From Nymphaea colorata (lineage: Eukaryota; Streptophyta; Magnoliopsida; Nymphaeales; Nymphaeaceae), in assembly GCF_008831285.2 (NCBI RefSeq), contig NC_045142.1:4721501-4785500 (forward strand): a DNA stretch of 64,000 bases, in the 5' to 3' direction. The translations under genes were made by a program, and so were the position numbers. This document shows positions 48,400-61,300 of the stretch, piece by piece; the stretch's first letter is position 1, and the number at the start of each line of letters is the position of its first letter. Below the pieces are notes generated by a model, which saw nothing but the letters and a program-made list of their open reading frames with translations, was not told the origin of the DNA and did not search any database.

Positions 48400-51390
48400 G
48401 AACTTGTTAAAACTCCCCAAGCTAACGTTTGGGTTGAGCTTGCTTTAAAAAAACCCTTAGCCAAATGGGCAAGTTACACTTGCTCCATAAAAATCCCTTG
48501 TCTAGTGACATGGTTGAGCTAGTTTTTAGAAAGCTCTGAGCCTAGCGGCCGGATTGCGTTTGATCAAATCTTTACCTTAACAGCTGGTTGATTTGATTGA
48601 GATATGATCCCTTTTTTTATGGACAATGATAATTGTTCATGAAAAATATTTGTCGCAAAAGATATTTAGAAATATCCTTGAAATATTAAAAAAAATGCCC
48701 CAGTATTAGCAATTGCCATGATTGATAGGATCTTATTCAAAATAGATTGCTAGGTAGAAGATAAAAGGTTGATGTCTTGAATTGAAATTGAGGCGAAGAA
48801 AGTAATAAAAATTGCCTCAATCAAATAAGGTATGAACAAAATTATAAAAATGAGGTATATGTTCCCTTAACGGGGAAATGAGGGTGCAAGGTAATGACAT
48901 ATATATGAACTTTGGTATGCAAGAATTTGTGTTTTGTCTCTGAGGTGAAGATATTGAGACAAAGTTTGTAGGAGAGGAATTTGTTATAAGAATATGATCG
49001 GTAGATGATAATTCTCATAGCGGGATATCAAGTTGATAATATAGGAAAATTGAACATCTCAATTTCGAAAGAATTAAATCTTGAGTAGAGTATAAATATA
49101 TGAGGTTTGACTCAGGAAGATATAGATTCAACAAGGGTGAATGAATAAGTCAAAAATCAAATATCCGATGAATGAAAATAGAATGTAATCAGAGCATTAG
49201 TAAAAACCTTGGAATAAATTATGATCTAATAAAATCATGGAAGTAGAAAAATGGTAGAAAGACACACTATATGTTTTGAAGCCAAAAAATTATTGGGCTA
49301 AATATAAGTGTGGAAACAAAGAATGTATGGCCCGAGTCAAGCACATGTTGATCACGGACTGAGATTGAGGCGGAGACACTAATGAAAGTTGCCTCAATAG
49401 AATGGGTAGACAAAATTATATAAAGAAAACTGATATGTGAGGGTGAAAGGTAATATCACATGTCTGAGCTTCAACACAAAACAATTTTGACACGCAATTG
49501 GGACAAAGCTTGTATGAAAGAAATTTATTGTAGAAATATGCTCAGTAAATAGTGATTCTCTTAGAAAGATATCAAGTTGATAATATAGGAAGATAAAGAG
49601 AATTATGAGCAATTTGCTAATACATGATGTTTGATTCATGCATGTCTAATGATTGAAAATGGAGTATACTCGAGTAAGGCAAAAATTGTCATTCAATTTG
49701 GAATAAAATAATAGCCCAGTGAAATCTTGAAAGTAATAAAATAGGGAGAAAGATATACTATGGGTGTTGATGCTAGAAAATTGTCAAGCAAAGTCACGTT
49801 CAAGAATGTAATTCCAGACAAATAACTGATGGATTGACAAAGAGCAATCGATGTCCCAACTTATGCAAGTAGTAAAATACAAAGGAATACACCCTATGAG
49901 TATTAAGGATAAGGAAAAGAATGTATGACCTAAGCCAACCAAAGTTGGTAATTGAGTTAGAAAACATGAGGTAAGACAAATAAATGAGAGATTGACAAAG
50001 TATGATGAAATATACATTTTAAAGCAATTCAAAAAGATGGACTTGTCAAAGAATAATTGATGACCCATGGAAAGAAAGACACACTATGTGTATTGAAGCT
50101 AAAAAGTTATTTGGCTGCATATGAATGAGGAAAAAAAAATAATGCATGACTTGAGTCAAGTGAGTTGATAATTGGGCCAATAGGTGGCCATCATGTTCAA
50201 GAATATGAGGTCAGACAAATAAATAAGAGATTGACAATGTATAATAAAATGTAGATTTTGAAGCAACTCTAGAGAAATAGACTTGCCAAGGAATAATTGA
50301 TGATCCAATGAAATTATGAAAATAGTAAAATGTGAGGAAAGACACACTAAGGTATTAAAACTTGGAAAATATTTGGCTAAAATGAGAGCAAAAGAATGCA
50401 TGACCTAAGTCAAGCAAAGTTCGTAATTGAGCTAATAACTAGCTATCATGTTTAAAAATATGAAGTTGGACAAATGAATAGATGAGAGATAGATAAAGTA
50501 TGATAAAATGTAAATCTTGAACTAATTCTGAAAAATGGATGACAATATTTGAAAAAAAATCAATGTCATTTAGATAGTAGGGTTAAAGCATGAGCATATG
50601 GTGTGATCATGTTGAAAATTATATGGAGATGATCGAAGAAGATTTAAATAAGAAAATGGATTGTAAAATTATTCAATTGATCAAAGATTGTATGAAAGAC
50701 AAACATGCAATCATCATACAATGACAAACATCCAACATTTTTGAAAGTCACCTTTATCATGCAAATATTTGGAAAAGGAGCATAGGACCCTAATTGAATT
50801 GGGTTTGATTGAGTATAATTATTTTATATAAGATATGCTAATATACCTTAGCCAAAAGGCTTAGTACGAGCATAGACTTCTTCATTTGGCAACTAAGGGT
50901 AACGTTTATCAACTTCTTATTGGACACTCGTCGATATACCATAAGTTACCACTCATGGTACTAACGAGGGGGCTTTAGTGCCCAAGGTATGGTCTAGTTG
51001 TAAAGGTTAGCCTTGTGCTACCGCCTAAGACCAAACTCGGCAACATGATGACCGGGACAAAATAGATATGAGAAATTTTGAAATATGAGAAATCATGTAA
51101 AATGAGTTGTCTCTAATGCAATGTTGCTTAAGATGATAATTAAAATAAGAAGAACAAACATTGTCTTCAAACAACTCTTAAATTAAGCTGGGTTGTATTC
51201 GATACTAGATCTAAGTGAACATGCTTGATCATCATCAATTAGTCTTATGTGCAAGAAAGCAAACACAATCACGAAGCAATGCAATGAAGTTCCAATGGGG
51301 TCAAGGTCAAAATAGGGTACATGCTTTATCATTGACAATATGTGAGATGTTCAAGTTAGTAAAAATGCATCAATTATAACCATAGCCAAA
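48400..51390 (-). repeat. Degenerate long repeats in the interior of the large element
   Basis: Segments recur in order. GCCTCAAT..ACAAAATTATA is at about 48810 and 49390. ATATCAAGTTGATAATATAGG is at about 49027 and 49568. GACACACTA followed by TTGAAGC- or TTAAAAC-type sequence is at about 49260, 50085 and 50341. The spacing of roughly 260-580 bp is irregular, suggesting several rounds of duplication followed by decay. No protein-coding function seen. Confidence 0.6.
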
Positions 51391-51398
51391 CGATGACA

Positions 51399-51417
51399 GG
51401 TCCCATCACGATCGCCA
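51399..51417 (-). other. Primer binding site of large element
   Basis: TGGCGATCGTGATGGGACC on the minus strand, two bases inside the 5' LTR end. Position and the TGGCG start fit plant Ty3/gypsy-type priming. I could not assign the tRNA. Confidence 0.6.
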
Positions 51418-51419
51418 TC

Positions 51420-53976
51420 TGTTTGCATCTCCAAAATTTTTGGTTTTTTTTAGAGTGCTCCAGAAAAATGAGATTTTTATTTAAAAATAAAAGAGAAAGG
51501 GACTCACCCGTCGGTACGAGGATCAACCGTTCCCGGTGCCTTTACCGGGGGTAATCAATGCAAGGGCTATGTTTATTATTGATGCATTTCATTTTGGCTT
51601 AAACATCTTTTTGATTCTATATGCGGTGTAGAAGAATATTGGAAGTTTGATGTTTCAAACTTTTGAAAAGGTTCTTGAACAATTGCTTGAGAACGTGTAA
51701 CATTTTCATGAAAACTAGAGTTGAGAAATCTTTTAAATATTATTTGAAAAGCTTGGGAAATCACTTTGAAGTCATTTTAATGTTCTCTTAAGACTTTAAG
51801 TAGGCTTGAGATTTTGCTCTAATTCGGTTACCACCTAATTATAGCTCCATCTCATCTTGCTTAAATTATTTTAGAGATGTGCTTGTGCTTATTTGTGATA
51901 TTGAGTGGAAGTGAATGCATGGATGCATCAATCCTAAGATAAATAAAAATAAAATGACTCATTACTAACACAATATTTATCTAAGGCATTCCTACCATAA
52001 CATACATCTAAGATTTTTGTTTTTGTAGTTATCATATATAAAAAAAAAGTTTTTGAAAATGGATTGGGATTGTAGAACATGAAGCATGAATCCAATATTG
52101 GGTCATTACTTGAGTTGTGGTCTTAAAAAAGTCAGTAAATGAAAAATTAAAATCTTAAATGGTAAGATATTGAAAGAATGAAAAAGATGAATGACTACAT
52201 CCAAACAAAGATATAGAGAAAGAAAAAGGTCTTGAAAATCATAAAATTATATGTTTTGAAAAAGAATGATATGTATTTGTATACATATATGAAATCTTAT
52301 GAAAATGATGTTTATATCAAGTAGAGAAGAGAATATCATTTTAGAAAGAGAAAGAGAGATTTTAAAACGGAATACACGTGCAAATATATATTTATATGTA
52401 TGTATACAAGAGTTTATAAAAGTATGTTAAATCATAGAAAGAGAAACAACAAAGAAATATATTCATGTGCATGCATACGTATATAACATGTATATACGCA
52501 TACGTTTTCATGAACATGAAAATCAAAGAATGATTTGAAAATAGCCGACTTTAAATTTTGATATATGCCGCAAGGGAGCTTGGACTCATGCAAGAGCTTA
52601 AGCTAAGTCTCCAAGGCCGCATTAGAGAGATTTCTTTTGAAAATGTTTTAAAAAATATGATTTATATAAAAACATAGAATGTTATGATTTAGTTTGCCAC
52701 AAGAGATATATTTCTTCCACTGTTGGGTATGAAAGAAAACAAATCATACAATAAAATGCTCATTAATGGGATGATTAAAAGGAAACTAACGCGAAATGTC
52801 ATACAAATGCATATTAACATGTACATATTCGTGAGAGTTTCCTTAGGTTGGACAAGTCCCAGGCTCAAAAATCAATATAAAGATAAAGAATCCTCAAACC
52901 ACACTCTCATTCCCACCATACATTTACATATAAATAGAAAACTAAGCAACTACGCATGGATAATATATAGACAATATTCAAGGAAGGAAAGATAGAGAGA
53001 GAGAAAGATAGAAATAGAAAGATTCAACTAAGAGGGAGGGCATGAAGTAACTATGAAATGAAAGTTCATCTCATCTTTCTATTCTCCCGGTGCACTTAAG
53101 CATAACCTCTTGTCTCTAAAAAAAAAAGAGATTGAGTGCTATCTCCTTTGGCCATGGGGAGAGGAAGATGAGAAGAAAATGAGGAAAGCAAAAGAAGTAT
53201 ATATTCAAGAAAGGAAAGAGCAATTATATTTGAGAAAATGAATAACATGATTTAATCGTATAATGAAAGATTATCTCATCTTCTCATGCTCCCGGTGCTC
53301 GCGAGTATAACCTCTTGACTCTAAAATAGAGAGTGAGAGCTATCTCATATGGTCATGGAGAGATGAAGAAGAGAAGAAAGAAAATAAAGAATGGAATGAG
53401 GTTTTGATTACATACCTCTAAATGAGAAAGACTTAGAGAAAATGAACACCTTAGCTTAAAGATCCCTTTGATTGAAGCTCCAAGATGATGCCTTCAAGAG
53501 GGCTATGGCTTGCTCCAAGTTGGAGAGAAATGGAAAGAGGAAGAGAGAGAGAGAGAGAGCTCAACAGAAACTCTAAGTCTTCAAGTGAGAATATATTAGA
53601 GTTTCTCCCAAGGACCAATCTTGCCCAAGAGAGGGGAAGTGAGGGGTATTTATAGAGGATTTTGGAGCCAAAACCCTAAATTTGAATTTTTTGACTTAAA
53701 AAGACTAAAATCACCCTCTAAAAGGAGACTTTTTGTCAAAAGGAAGGGCAAATGCGTCATGTCCACCCAAAAAGACTAAAATCACCCTCTAAAAGGAGAT
53801 TTTTTGTCAAAAGGAAGGGTAAATGTGTCTCAAATGCTTGATTTGGAATTGAACTTGGGTTTTTGGATCTAATTTGGATTTGGATTGTGGCTTTGGACCA
53901 ATTTAGATCAAAAAATTGGGTTTTGTGTTTTTAATAAAAGAGGGCATTCTTTTTGAAAAAATTTGAGGTGATTACA
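51420..53976 (-). repeat. 5' LTR of large element
   Basis: 2557 bp, collinear with 45193-47757, with scattered substitutions and a few small indels. Mismatches are denser in the first 150 bp. By eye the two differ by a few percent, so this insertion is older than the copia element at 11246. Confidence 0.9.
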
Positions 53977-55300
53977 CCTACTCTTTCACTTGTCTCTTTC
54001 AAATCAAGTGGGGTTGTTCCCTCTTGTTCTCACACGGAAAAATGAATAGGCAAGGAAGAAGGCAAGAAGGAAAGTATGAGAAAAACACAACACTATTGTG
54101 TGAGTTGATCAACGGGTTAAGAAGAGAGAAGAGACAAAAGAGAAAGATAGAATGAAGGCAGTCTCCATTAGGTGATATTTTTGTTGTTTCACTTGGGGTT
54201 CTTTCTTTCATTTGTATAAGAGTGTTATTCATCTCTTGTGTTCAATGTTTTTTTCTTAAAACAATAGACTGCTAAAATACTTACCCCATCATTGGGTGTT
54301 TTTTCACGTAAACTTGGTGTGCATTTTTTTTTGTTGTTTTATTCCTACAATATATTTATTTATTATTGAAATTTCAGCATTACTTCTATTGTCGCAGTCT
54401 TGACATGAGTGATTTTGTGCACTTTCTAATATCAAACTAGTTGGTTTGGGCTATTATCTTAATACTAAAGATTGCCATTAGTTGCGTAATTATTGGGTAT
54501 GTGTATTATTGAAGTTTGAGAGTTTTGTGACAATATTAAGTGTTAAAATTGATTGGTTGTTGTCTTCGTAAGTATTTGCTTGTAGTAGTAATCTGTTCTT
54601 TACAAGAATATATCCATTTTGTGAGTTCATTTACAAAATTGTTAGAAGATTTGTTCGAAAAAACAACCATAACAAAGTGGTATCAGAGCACTAGGTTTAT
54701 AGTGTTCATTCTTATTGAGAGATGGAGTCGACCCTCATTAAGATGATCTCTCTAAATGAAAACAATTGGACTATATAAAAAGTAAAAATGGAGGATTTAC
54801 TCTATTATAAAGATTTGTATGCACTCATTGACAACAAGAGGCCAACGAATATGATAAATGAAAGCTATTGGATGGAAAAACCATTGGCACCATCAGACAA
54901 TGGTTAGATAATAATATTTTTCATTCGATATCCATAGAGATGAGTGCGAAGTCATTATGGCAGAAGTTGCATGATCATTACAAGAGGAAAATAGCTAGAA
55001 ACAAGGTTTTCTTGATCAAGCAATTTGTAAATCTCAAACTTAGAGTGAGGAGTCATGTGTTAGAACATTTGAATGAAATGCATAGTATAATTAATCAGTC
55101 ATCAACAACACCTCAAGAGATCAAGATAAGGGCAGCAACAAGTTCCCTATTCAAGGAAAAACATTATCTAAATGATGGCAACTACATCCCTAATGTATAC
55201 CAATGAGGATAGAAACAACCCATCGTAAGAGGAAAATTCCAAATCTAGAAGTCTTGTAAAAAAGAAGAAAAAATGTAAGTTGTAAAAAAGAAGAAAAAAT
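53977..55300 (+). mobile_element. Older copia element remnant: LTR end, primer site, gag fragment
   Basis: A primer site TGGTATCAGAGCA at 54678-54690 is followed, from an ATG at 54722, by gag: ISLNENNW, then MEDLLYYKDLYALID with an in-frame TAA at 54776, then after a frameshift near 54866 GTIRQWLDNN, AKSLWQKLHDHY and LKLRVRSHVLEHLNEMHSII up to 55206. These are UBN2-type gag motifs of the Tork/Tnt1 kind. DNA at 53982-54677 has the T-rich look of an LTR 3' part. Nothing of protease, integrase or RT remains. Its end is only about 170 bp from the last exon of copy D. Confidence 0.75.
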
Positions 55301-55376
55301 GTCCAAGAAAGAAGTAACAAAAGGGTCTATTGACTGTTGATCTGGTCAAATCGATAAGCCACAATAAATGCAAATC

Positions 55377-58300
55377 TCATGATTGAGTCACATTAAAAAG
55401 TATTTTGGTATCTTTCATGTGTGTATCATCTTCCTCCTTCTCCTCCTCTTCTTCTTCTTCAACACTATCAGAAAACATTGAAGTAGTTGTCACTTCCGTC
55501 ATCAAAATATCGTATGCTTGGTCGCTAGTCTCCATCTCCATTTTCATTGCTTGATTCAAGTCATTCAAAATATTATACATGTATGGTCGCTCTTTGGAAC
55601 TCCGTGCAGTGCATGCTAATGCTGTTTCTGCAACCTTCCACATAGAATTCATTTTGTATTGCCCTTTGATCCTTGGGTCAATAGTACTCTCCACATCACC
55701 CTTAGCAATCTTCGATGTTGCCCATTGAACAATATGAAAAGATTGCTCGAATGTGCTAAATGTAGCTGCATGGCCACTCATAAGCTCAAAAAGAACCACA
55801 CCAAAGCTATAAACATCACTCTTCTTAGTGAGAATCCCTGTACCTGCAAAACATAAGCATGTATAAATCTTCTATTTAGAGTTAATTCGATGTAGTCTTA
55901 GTGTCTTAATTTTCATTGTGGATCTACAAGCTGATACCATTGAAGGATAGACAATATCAATTGGTTCTATCAAACTTTTGCAACATTTATAATTATCATT
56001 GCTAGAGAAAGCTTTCTTAGTGATTTGTCTTGCTAGTGTTCTAAATTGGTGTTCTTTTTCTTCTTATGTTATTTTCTCAATACAAACATGGCCTTTAGTT
56101 TCATGCGTATCAAAATTCCTTTCTGATGTTGAGTTGAAAAATTGCATTCTTATAAAAAAGAAGTAGCTATATATGGCAGTAGAAAATATGATTATGATTA
56201 TTTAAAAGAAATTAGACATACATGAGAGTTGTCTATAGTGGTAAAATGCAGCCTAGACATTTTGCATGGATTTTCACATTTATCTTCTATTTCTTCAAAC
56301 CAAAATTATATATGTGCAGTTGGTTTGGCCATGAGTAAGCCCCATGGAGCTAACAATGCACAGTGGCTCTAGACACATAATGTATTGGTGAAACAGATCA
56401 TGACATGCTAGTATGTCAATATCTAACAAAAAAGGTGCAATAGTCTAATGAAAAAACATACTCAGGATCAATATATCCAGGGATGCCAGCAATGACCGTT
56501 GAGATTTGGGTCTTCTCATCGGCCTTGGAAATTCCAAAGTCAGCTAATTTGGCTTCAAGTCGGTCATTCAAAATGATGTTTGTGCTTTTTATGTCTCTGT
56601 GGATGATGGCTAGTCAGCAACCAGAGTGTATGTACTCCAAACCTGTGTTACAACCTTATTCTATCAGCATTGATAAATGATACAAATGATGAACCTATAG
56701 ACATTATAAGACAATGGCTTGCATACCTGTTGCAATATCCAAAGCTATTTGGAGCTGCCTCTTCCACGTTAAGGGTCCTACAGTGGTTTTCTTTCCTGTA
56801 GGTAACCAAACAATTACTCAATAGTTCATTTTTTGGTATATTATTGTCATATTGAAAATGGCATGAAGCAATCACTGACACTAATGTAATCTGCATAATA
56901 TTGCTGCAGGTTAAAAAATTACATAGTATTGAACACACATATACATGCACACACATGTATATATAGTTCACGACTAACAATTAAACTCATGGAAATTCAA
57001 TAATGCATGCCCTACAAAAATAATGTGACAGTGGGGTTTTCTCTTGCTCAATAGCATCACACGAAAGGAGAAAGTTAGGTTGTCTAGATATAGAGGGCAA
57101 GCACCAAAATACTTGAGTTATTTATATGACAGTTATTTGCTTTTCCAAGAATTAATATCTGGTCTCCTTCATGGTTATTAATGGTTCAGATGGTAATATT
57201 TGTTCTAGTCTACACATCTCGATTAAAAGTTTAATTTTTTACTTTGGCAAAAGTTTAATACACAAGGGAACTATGTTCACCTCTCTACAATAACCAAAGC
57301 AGGTAAAATACAAACTATGTATAGCAGCAAAAGATGGAAATGCTGTCAAAGTTGATAATTAAACTAAATTAGATGGGAAATAATCACCTTTTATGCAAAA
57401 TAATTTTTCATGCTTCCTAATCACCCCTTGAAAATGTACATGCAAACAGCAAAAGTGTTCAAGAAAATACAACAACAAAAGTTTTCAGCAAGGCTAGTCA
57501 AACAGCTTCCACATTTCAGCTGGGCCTAGAATTGAGAAACCTTGTGAAGGCAGGTGTTGCAAACTGCCTAACTTCTTAATCAATTATTCTTAGGATATGA
57601 GAATGAGTTTGAAGTAGGATTTGATATGATGAGATGCCTTGACATGATTATAAAAGCTATCACTAGCAAATTCCTCGATGACCTTGAAAGTATTCATTTA
57701 GTGGGTCATGCAAGTTTCATGAACCATTCCATCCAACTCATCTATTGACATGACTTGCATTTATTTTTATGAATATTATCTATTCTGCATAGTTATAAAC
57801 TCATGATACTCAATAGAAAATGAAAGTTACTTAGGTGCATACCTGACAATAAGTCTGTCAAGCTTCCATTTTGCATGTACTCATAGAGTATAATCATATT
57901 AACGTCTTCCTCACAAAATCCAACAAATGAAACTAGGTTCTTGTGATGCACTGTCATTAAAAACTTGACCTAAAACGTTGCACATGATAAAACTTGAGTT
58001 CCTTTATATACTAATAGAAATGAAACATACATAACTAATTAAACAGTTAAGAAGAACTTAGTTGGAACCTCTGCAACAAATTCTTTAGTTCTTCGTTCCT
58101 GCAAATCTTTCAATACCTTGACTGCAACTTCATTGCCATTACCAATGCAGCCATAATAAACAGAACCAGATCCTCCCTTTCCAATCAAGGTTTGAAAGTT
58201 GCATGTGATCTTCACAATCTCTTCATAGGTGAACGCGTGATTTGCTCCCTGCTGAATATGACCAGCCTGTTGCCTCACAGGAATCTCTACAATTTCACAT

Positions 58301-61300
58301 AACAAATACCTAACCAATCAAGCCTGCAATTTGTGTCTTCATGATGACTATTATGTGCAACAAATTTGTCTCCTAAGCCATTGATTTAACAATTTTCATG
58401 CCATCCAATTTCAAAAAGTTTTCAGTGATGATTAGTTTGGGAGTAACTGCACTTCCTTCCATCACATTTGTATTCAATAGTTTTATCTTTTCAAATAAGT
58501 CGCAGGCAAACTCATACTTGAAACCCTCTTTGCAGACAATCTTGGAACACCTTGGGTGCACCTAACACAGGAAATACATTTTCTCATGTGTTACAAGGAG
58601 TTGATGTCCATGGCACAAACAATGACTGTGTGCCTGACAGTCCTGAACAATGTATCAACTTTTTTTTATTTAAGTTTGCAATAGTTTTTTTAATTACTTG
58701 TCTCCTTTCATTCTAAAAAAAGTGCACCAATAATTTCTTGGCTTGCTTCATGGCAAAAGCTCTGGAGAACATTGTTTTAGCTAACAGATGTTGATTATGC
58801 TGCAAGTGTGAGGAGGTGACATGGTATATAGTAGAATCACACATCAATTAGATGTCTTTAAGGCTCAACAGAAACAATACATCTAGGCAATTATGAACAA
58901 CAGGATGAGGTAGACAAGAGGGTGCAAAAGAGTTCAAGATTGGAAAAAGATTTTAAGCATTGTTTATGGAGCAAAAATTCTCTTATTGTCTTCCACAGGG
59001 AAGTGGCTTGGTTTATATGGTAAAGGATAGAAGCAGCTGGAAAGCTTAGGCTGTGTGCTATTGGCAACCAAACTAAATGGATCCTCTTGAGGTGCATTTA
59101 GGAATCAAATAACTTACCTAAATTATTTTCGATAATAACTTTAGGTGGTGCCCTGCAACGTTGGCTTCGAAGGCATGCATACACAACCCAACCAACTAGC
59201 AACAGAAATATGATAACTGAGCTGACTGATACTGCAATGATGATCGGCTTCACATTTAGTCCATCATTTGTGTTGTCTTCAGTAATGTTGTTTCCATTTA
59301 TACTAAAAAAGAAAACATTAATAGGTTTAAGCCATACTGTAGATGAAATACCACCATGTAATCACAAATATCTGTTAGTTTGCATTGCCATAGTTGAAAT
59401 ACTATCAAACAATATAGCTGTCCTGTTTTTTTAGTTTGTCTATTCAAAGAGAAAGTTTGATGGCTTAGAGAAGTTATATAGTCACCACATGGTTGCATTT
59501 CTCTCTCTCTCTCTGTCATATAAACAAAAATATGATGAAAGATGCTGCAATGCCTTCTCAATACAAGCCCACTTACTTTAGTTTTATTTTTGTATTGCCC
59601 ACCAAAGATGTCGGTAGGGGTCCACTGAAGTTATTGTTTGCCAGGTTCCTACAACAAATCAAGGAAAATCCTTTCATAATAATGGATAAATGGAGGCTAA
59701 ACCACACTTGCAGATTCACATTGTGCGATGCACTCAAATGACAATAACAAAAGATTCAGCAGAATCTATTTCTTCATAACCATATTCGTGGACTCCTAAT
59801 TCTTTGTAAGAATTGTGAAACTTTCCACAAGAAGTCTAGATATTAATTTATTAATGACCCACAGAGAGGGTTGAGAAACAAGTTCAATGAATAGAAGAAC
59901 ACACATTAGGTCCTAGTACATGATGCATTTGACTAGTTTCAACTCGGCTGTTGTTTAAGCAGTCTCAGTTCTTCTAAGTGAGAAAGTTAGCATGCTCTTA
60001 TGGATTTCGAAAACTATGACAAGCAATCGCATCTAGTTAGCTGTAATTAAAACTCACCTTGTCCGTCTCAAGCATGATTTTCAAGTCACCAGTTCTCCGT
60101 TACTTCATAAGCGTAAATGGGAGGGCTAGCTTAAGGTTACATAAAAAGGTAGGTGACAAACAAGTTGACAAAAAATGATGTATGCGACAACTATAATTCA
60201 TACTTGATTTACTAGTCCACTGAGCAGGTTGTGTAGAACAATTGGCATAAAATTGCAATGCACTTTTTATATTTTACTATGTGTTTTTATCCCCAATACA
60301 CCCACTCTTCTTCCAGCCATGAAACATAACCAGCTTCTAATAACATGGCGCCGCTGTGAATATTCCACCTGTACACTCTTCGAGGGCCCCTTCATTTGTC
60401 ATGGTCTCCATTTGACAAGCTTCATTACAATTAGACAAAGGAACAAGCTTATTTCTAAGCAAGTTATTAAAAGTGAATCATTCAATAATAAAAGTTCTTT
60501 AGACTTGAACTAATGAAAAGGGAATTTTAAGGAGAACTGGCTTCCACAATTTTAAATTTCCAAGTGTGAACTCACAACTCTTTCAAGTTACGAAATGCTC
60601 CCCAGAAGTCTGGAATCTTCCCACTCAAGCTGTTGTTACTTAGATCACTGCAAAATTAGAGTTGGCATCTAATGAAACTCCATGTAATTAATTAAGCAAT
60701 TGAAAAAAGCCAGACACGACTCTGTTTTAGTACTCACATTATCTGAAGGGCATTCAAGCCGCTGAAGTCTACAAGTGTGCCGTTCAAGCCTGACCCGTTA
60801 AGATGCCTAGAAAAGGAAGGAAAATGAAAAAGAATTACAAAAAGATGTCAATGAGATCATCAAAATACTGACCTTGCGTATGAGTTAGAAGAAAAAAAAA
60901 ATGCATGGGTGGATCTAAATCATTGACCAATATATTCATCCGAGTTTCAACTGTAGTAAAATGGTATATTGTTAGAACTCATAATTCAACAAAACTATGT
61001 TGTTCTAAAAAATATGATGTGATTATAAATGTTCTTAGATCTAGCAGCAAAGCATTAAACATAATCGTGCCATGTTTTTTGAAATAAGAACATCGCATTA
61101 TTTGATAATGTTTTATAGGAAGATGTGTTCCAAGGAGACAATGTTCATGCCTTCTTAAGAAAAAGGGATTTGGATCCTACGGTTGCGTCCTACTTACAGT
61201 TCAGTGACGCGTGGTGGTTTGTCAGCATTGCATTCGAGCCACTCCCAATTGAACCCTGGGGGAAGACATGGATCACCTGTCCACAATTGAAGTTGTTGAT

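Larger units (their letters stand above)
45193..53976 (-). mobile_element. Large non-autonomous LTR retrotransposon (LARD-like), no coding capacity
   Basis: 8784 bp bounded by two direct repeats of 2565 and 2557 bp and the target-site copy CCTAC. Read on the minus strand the LTRs start TGTAATCACC and end GCAAACA. Next to the right LTR the minus strand reads TGGCGATCGTGATGGGACC (51399-51417), placed like a Ty3/gypsy-type primer site. Next to the left LTR it reads AACAAAGAGGGGCATC (47758-47773), a polypurine tract. So the element runs right to left. The 3.66-kb interior has no gag, protease, RT or integrase motif in any frame and is largely built of repeats. It must depend on proteins from another element. 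Confidence 0.88.

Noticed and set aside
45193-53976. Simple 2.5-kb segmental duplication
   Set aside because: The two repeats start and end TG/CA, are flanked by exact CCTAC copies, and have a primer site and polypurine tract at the proper inner edges, so they are LTRs.
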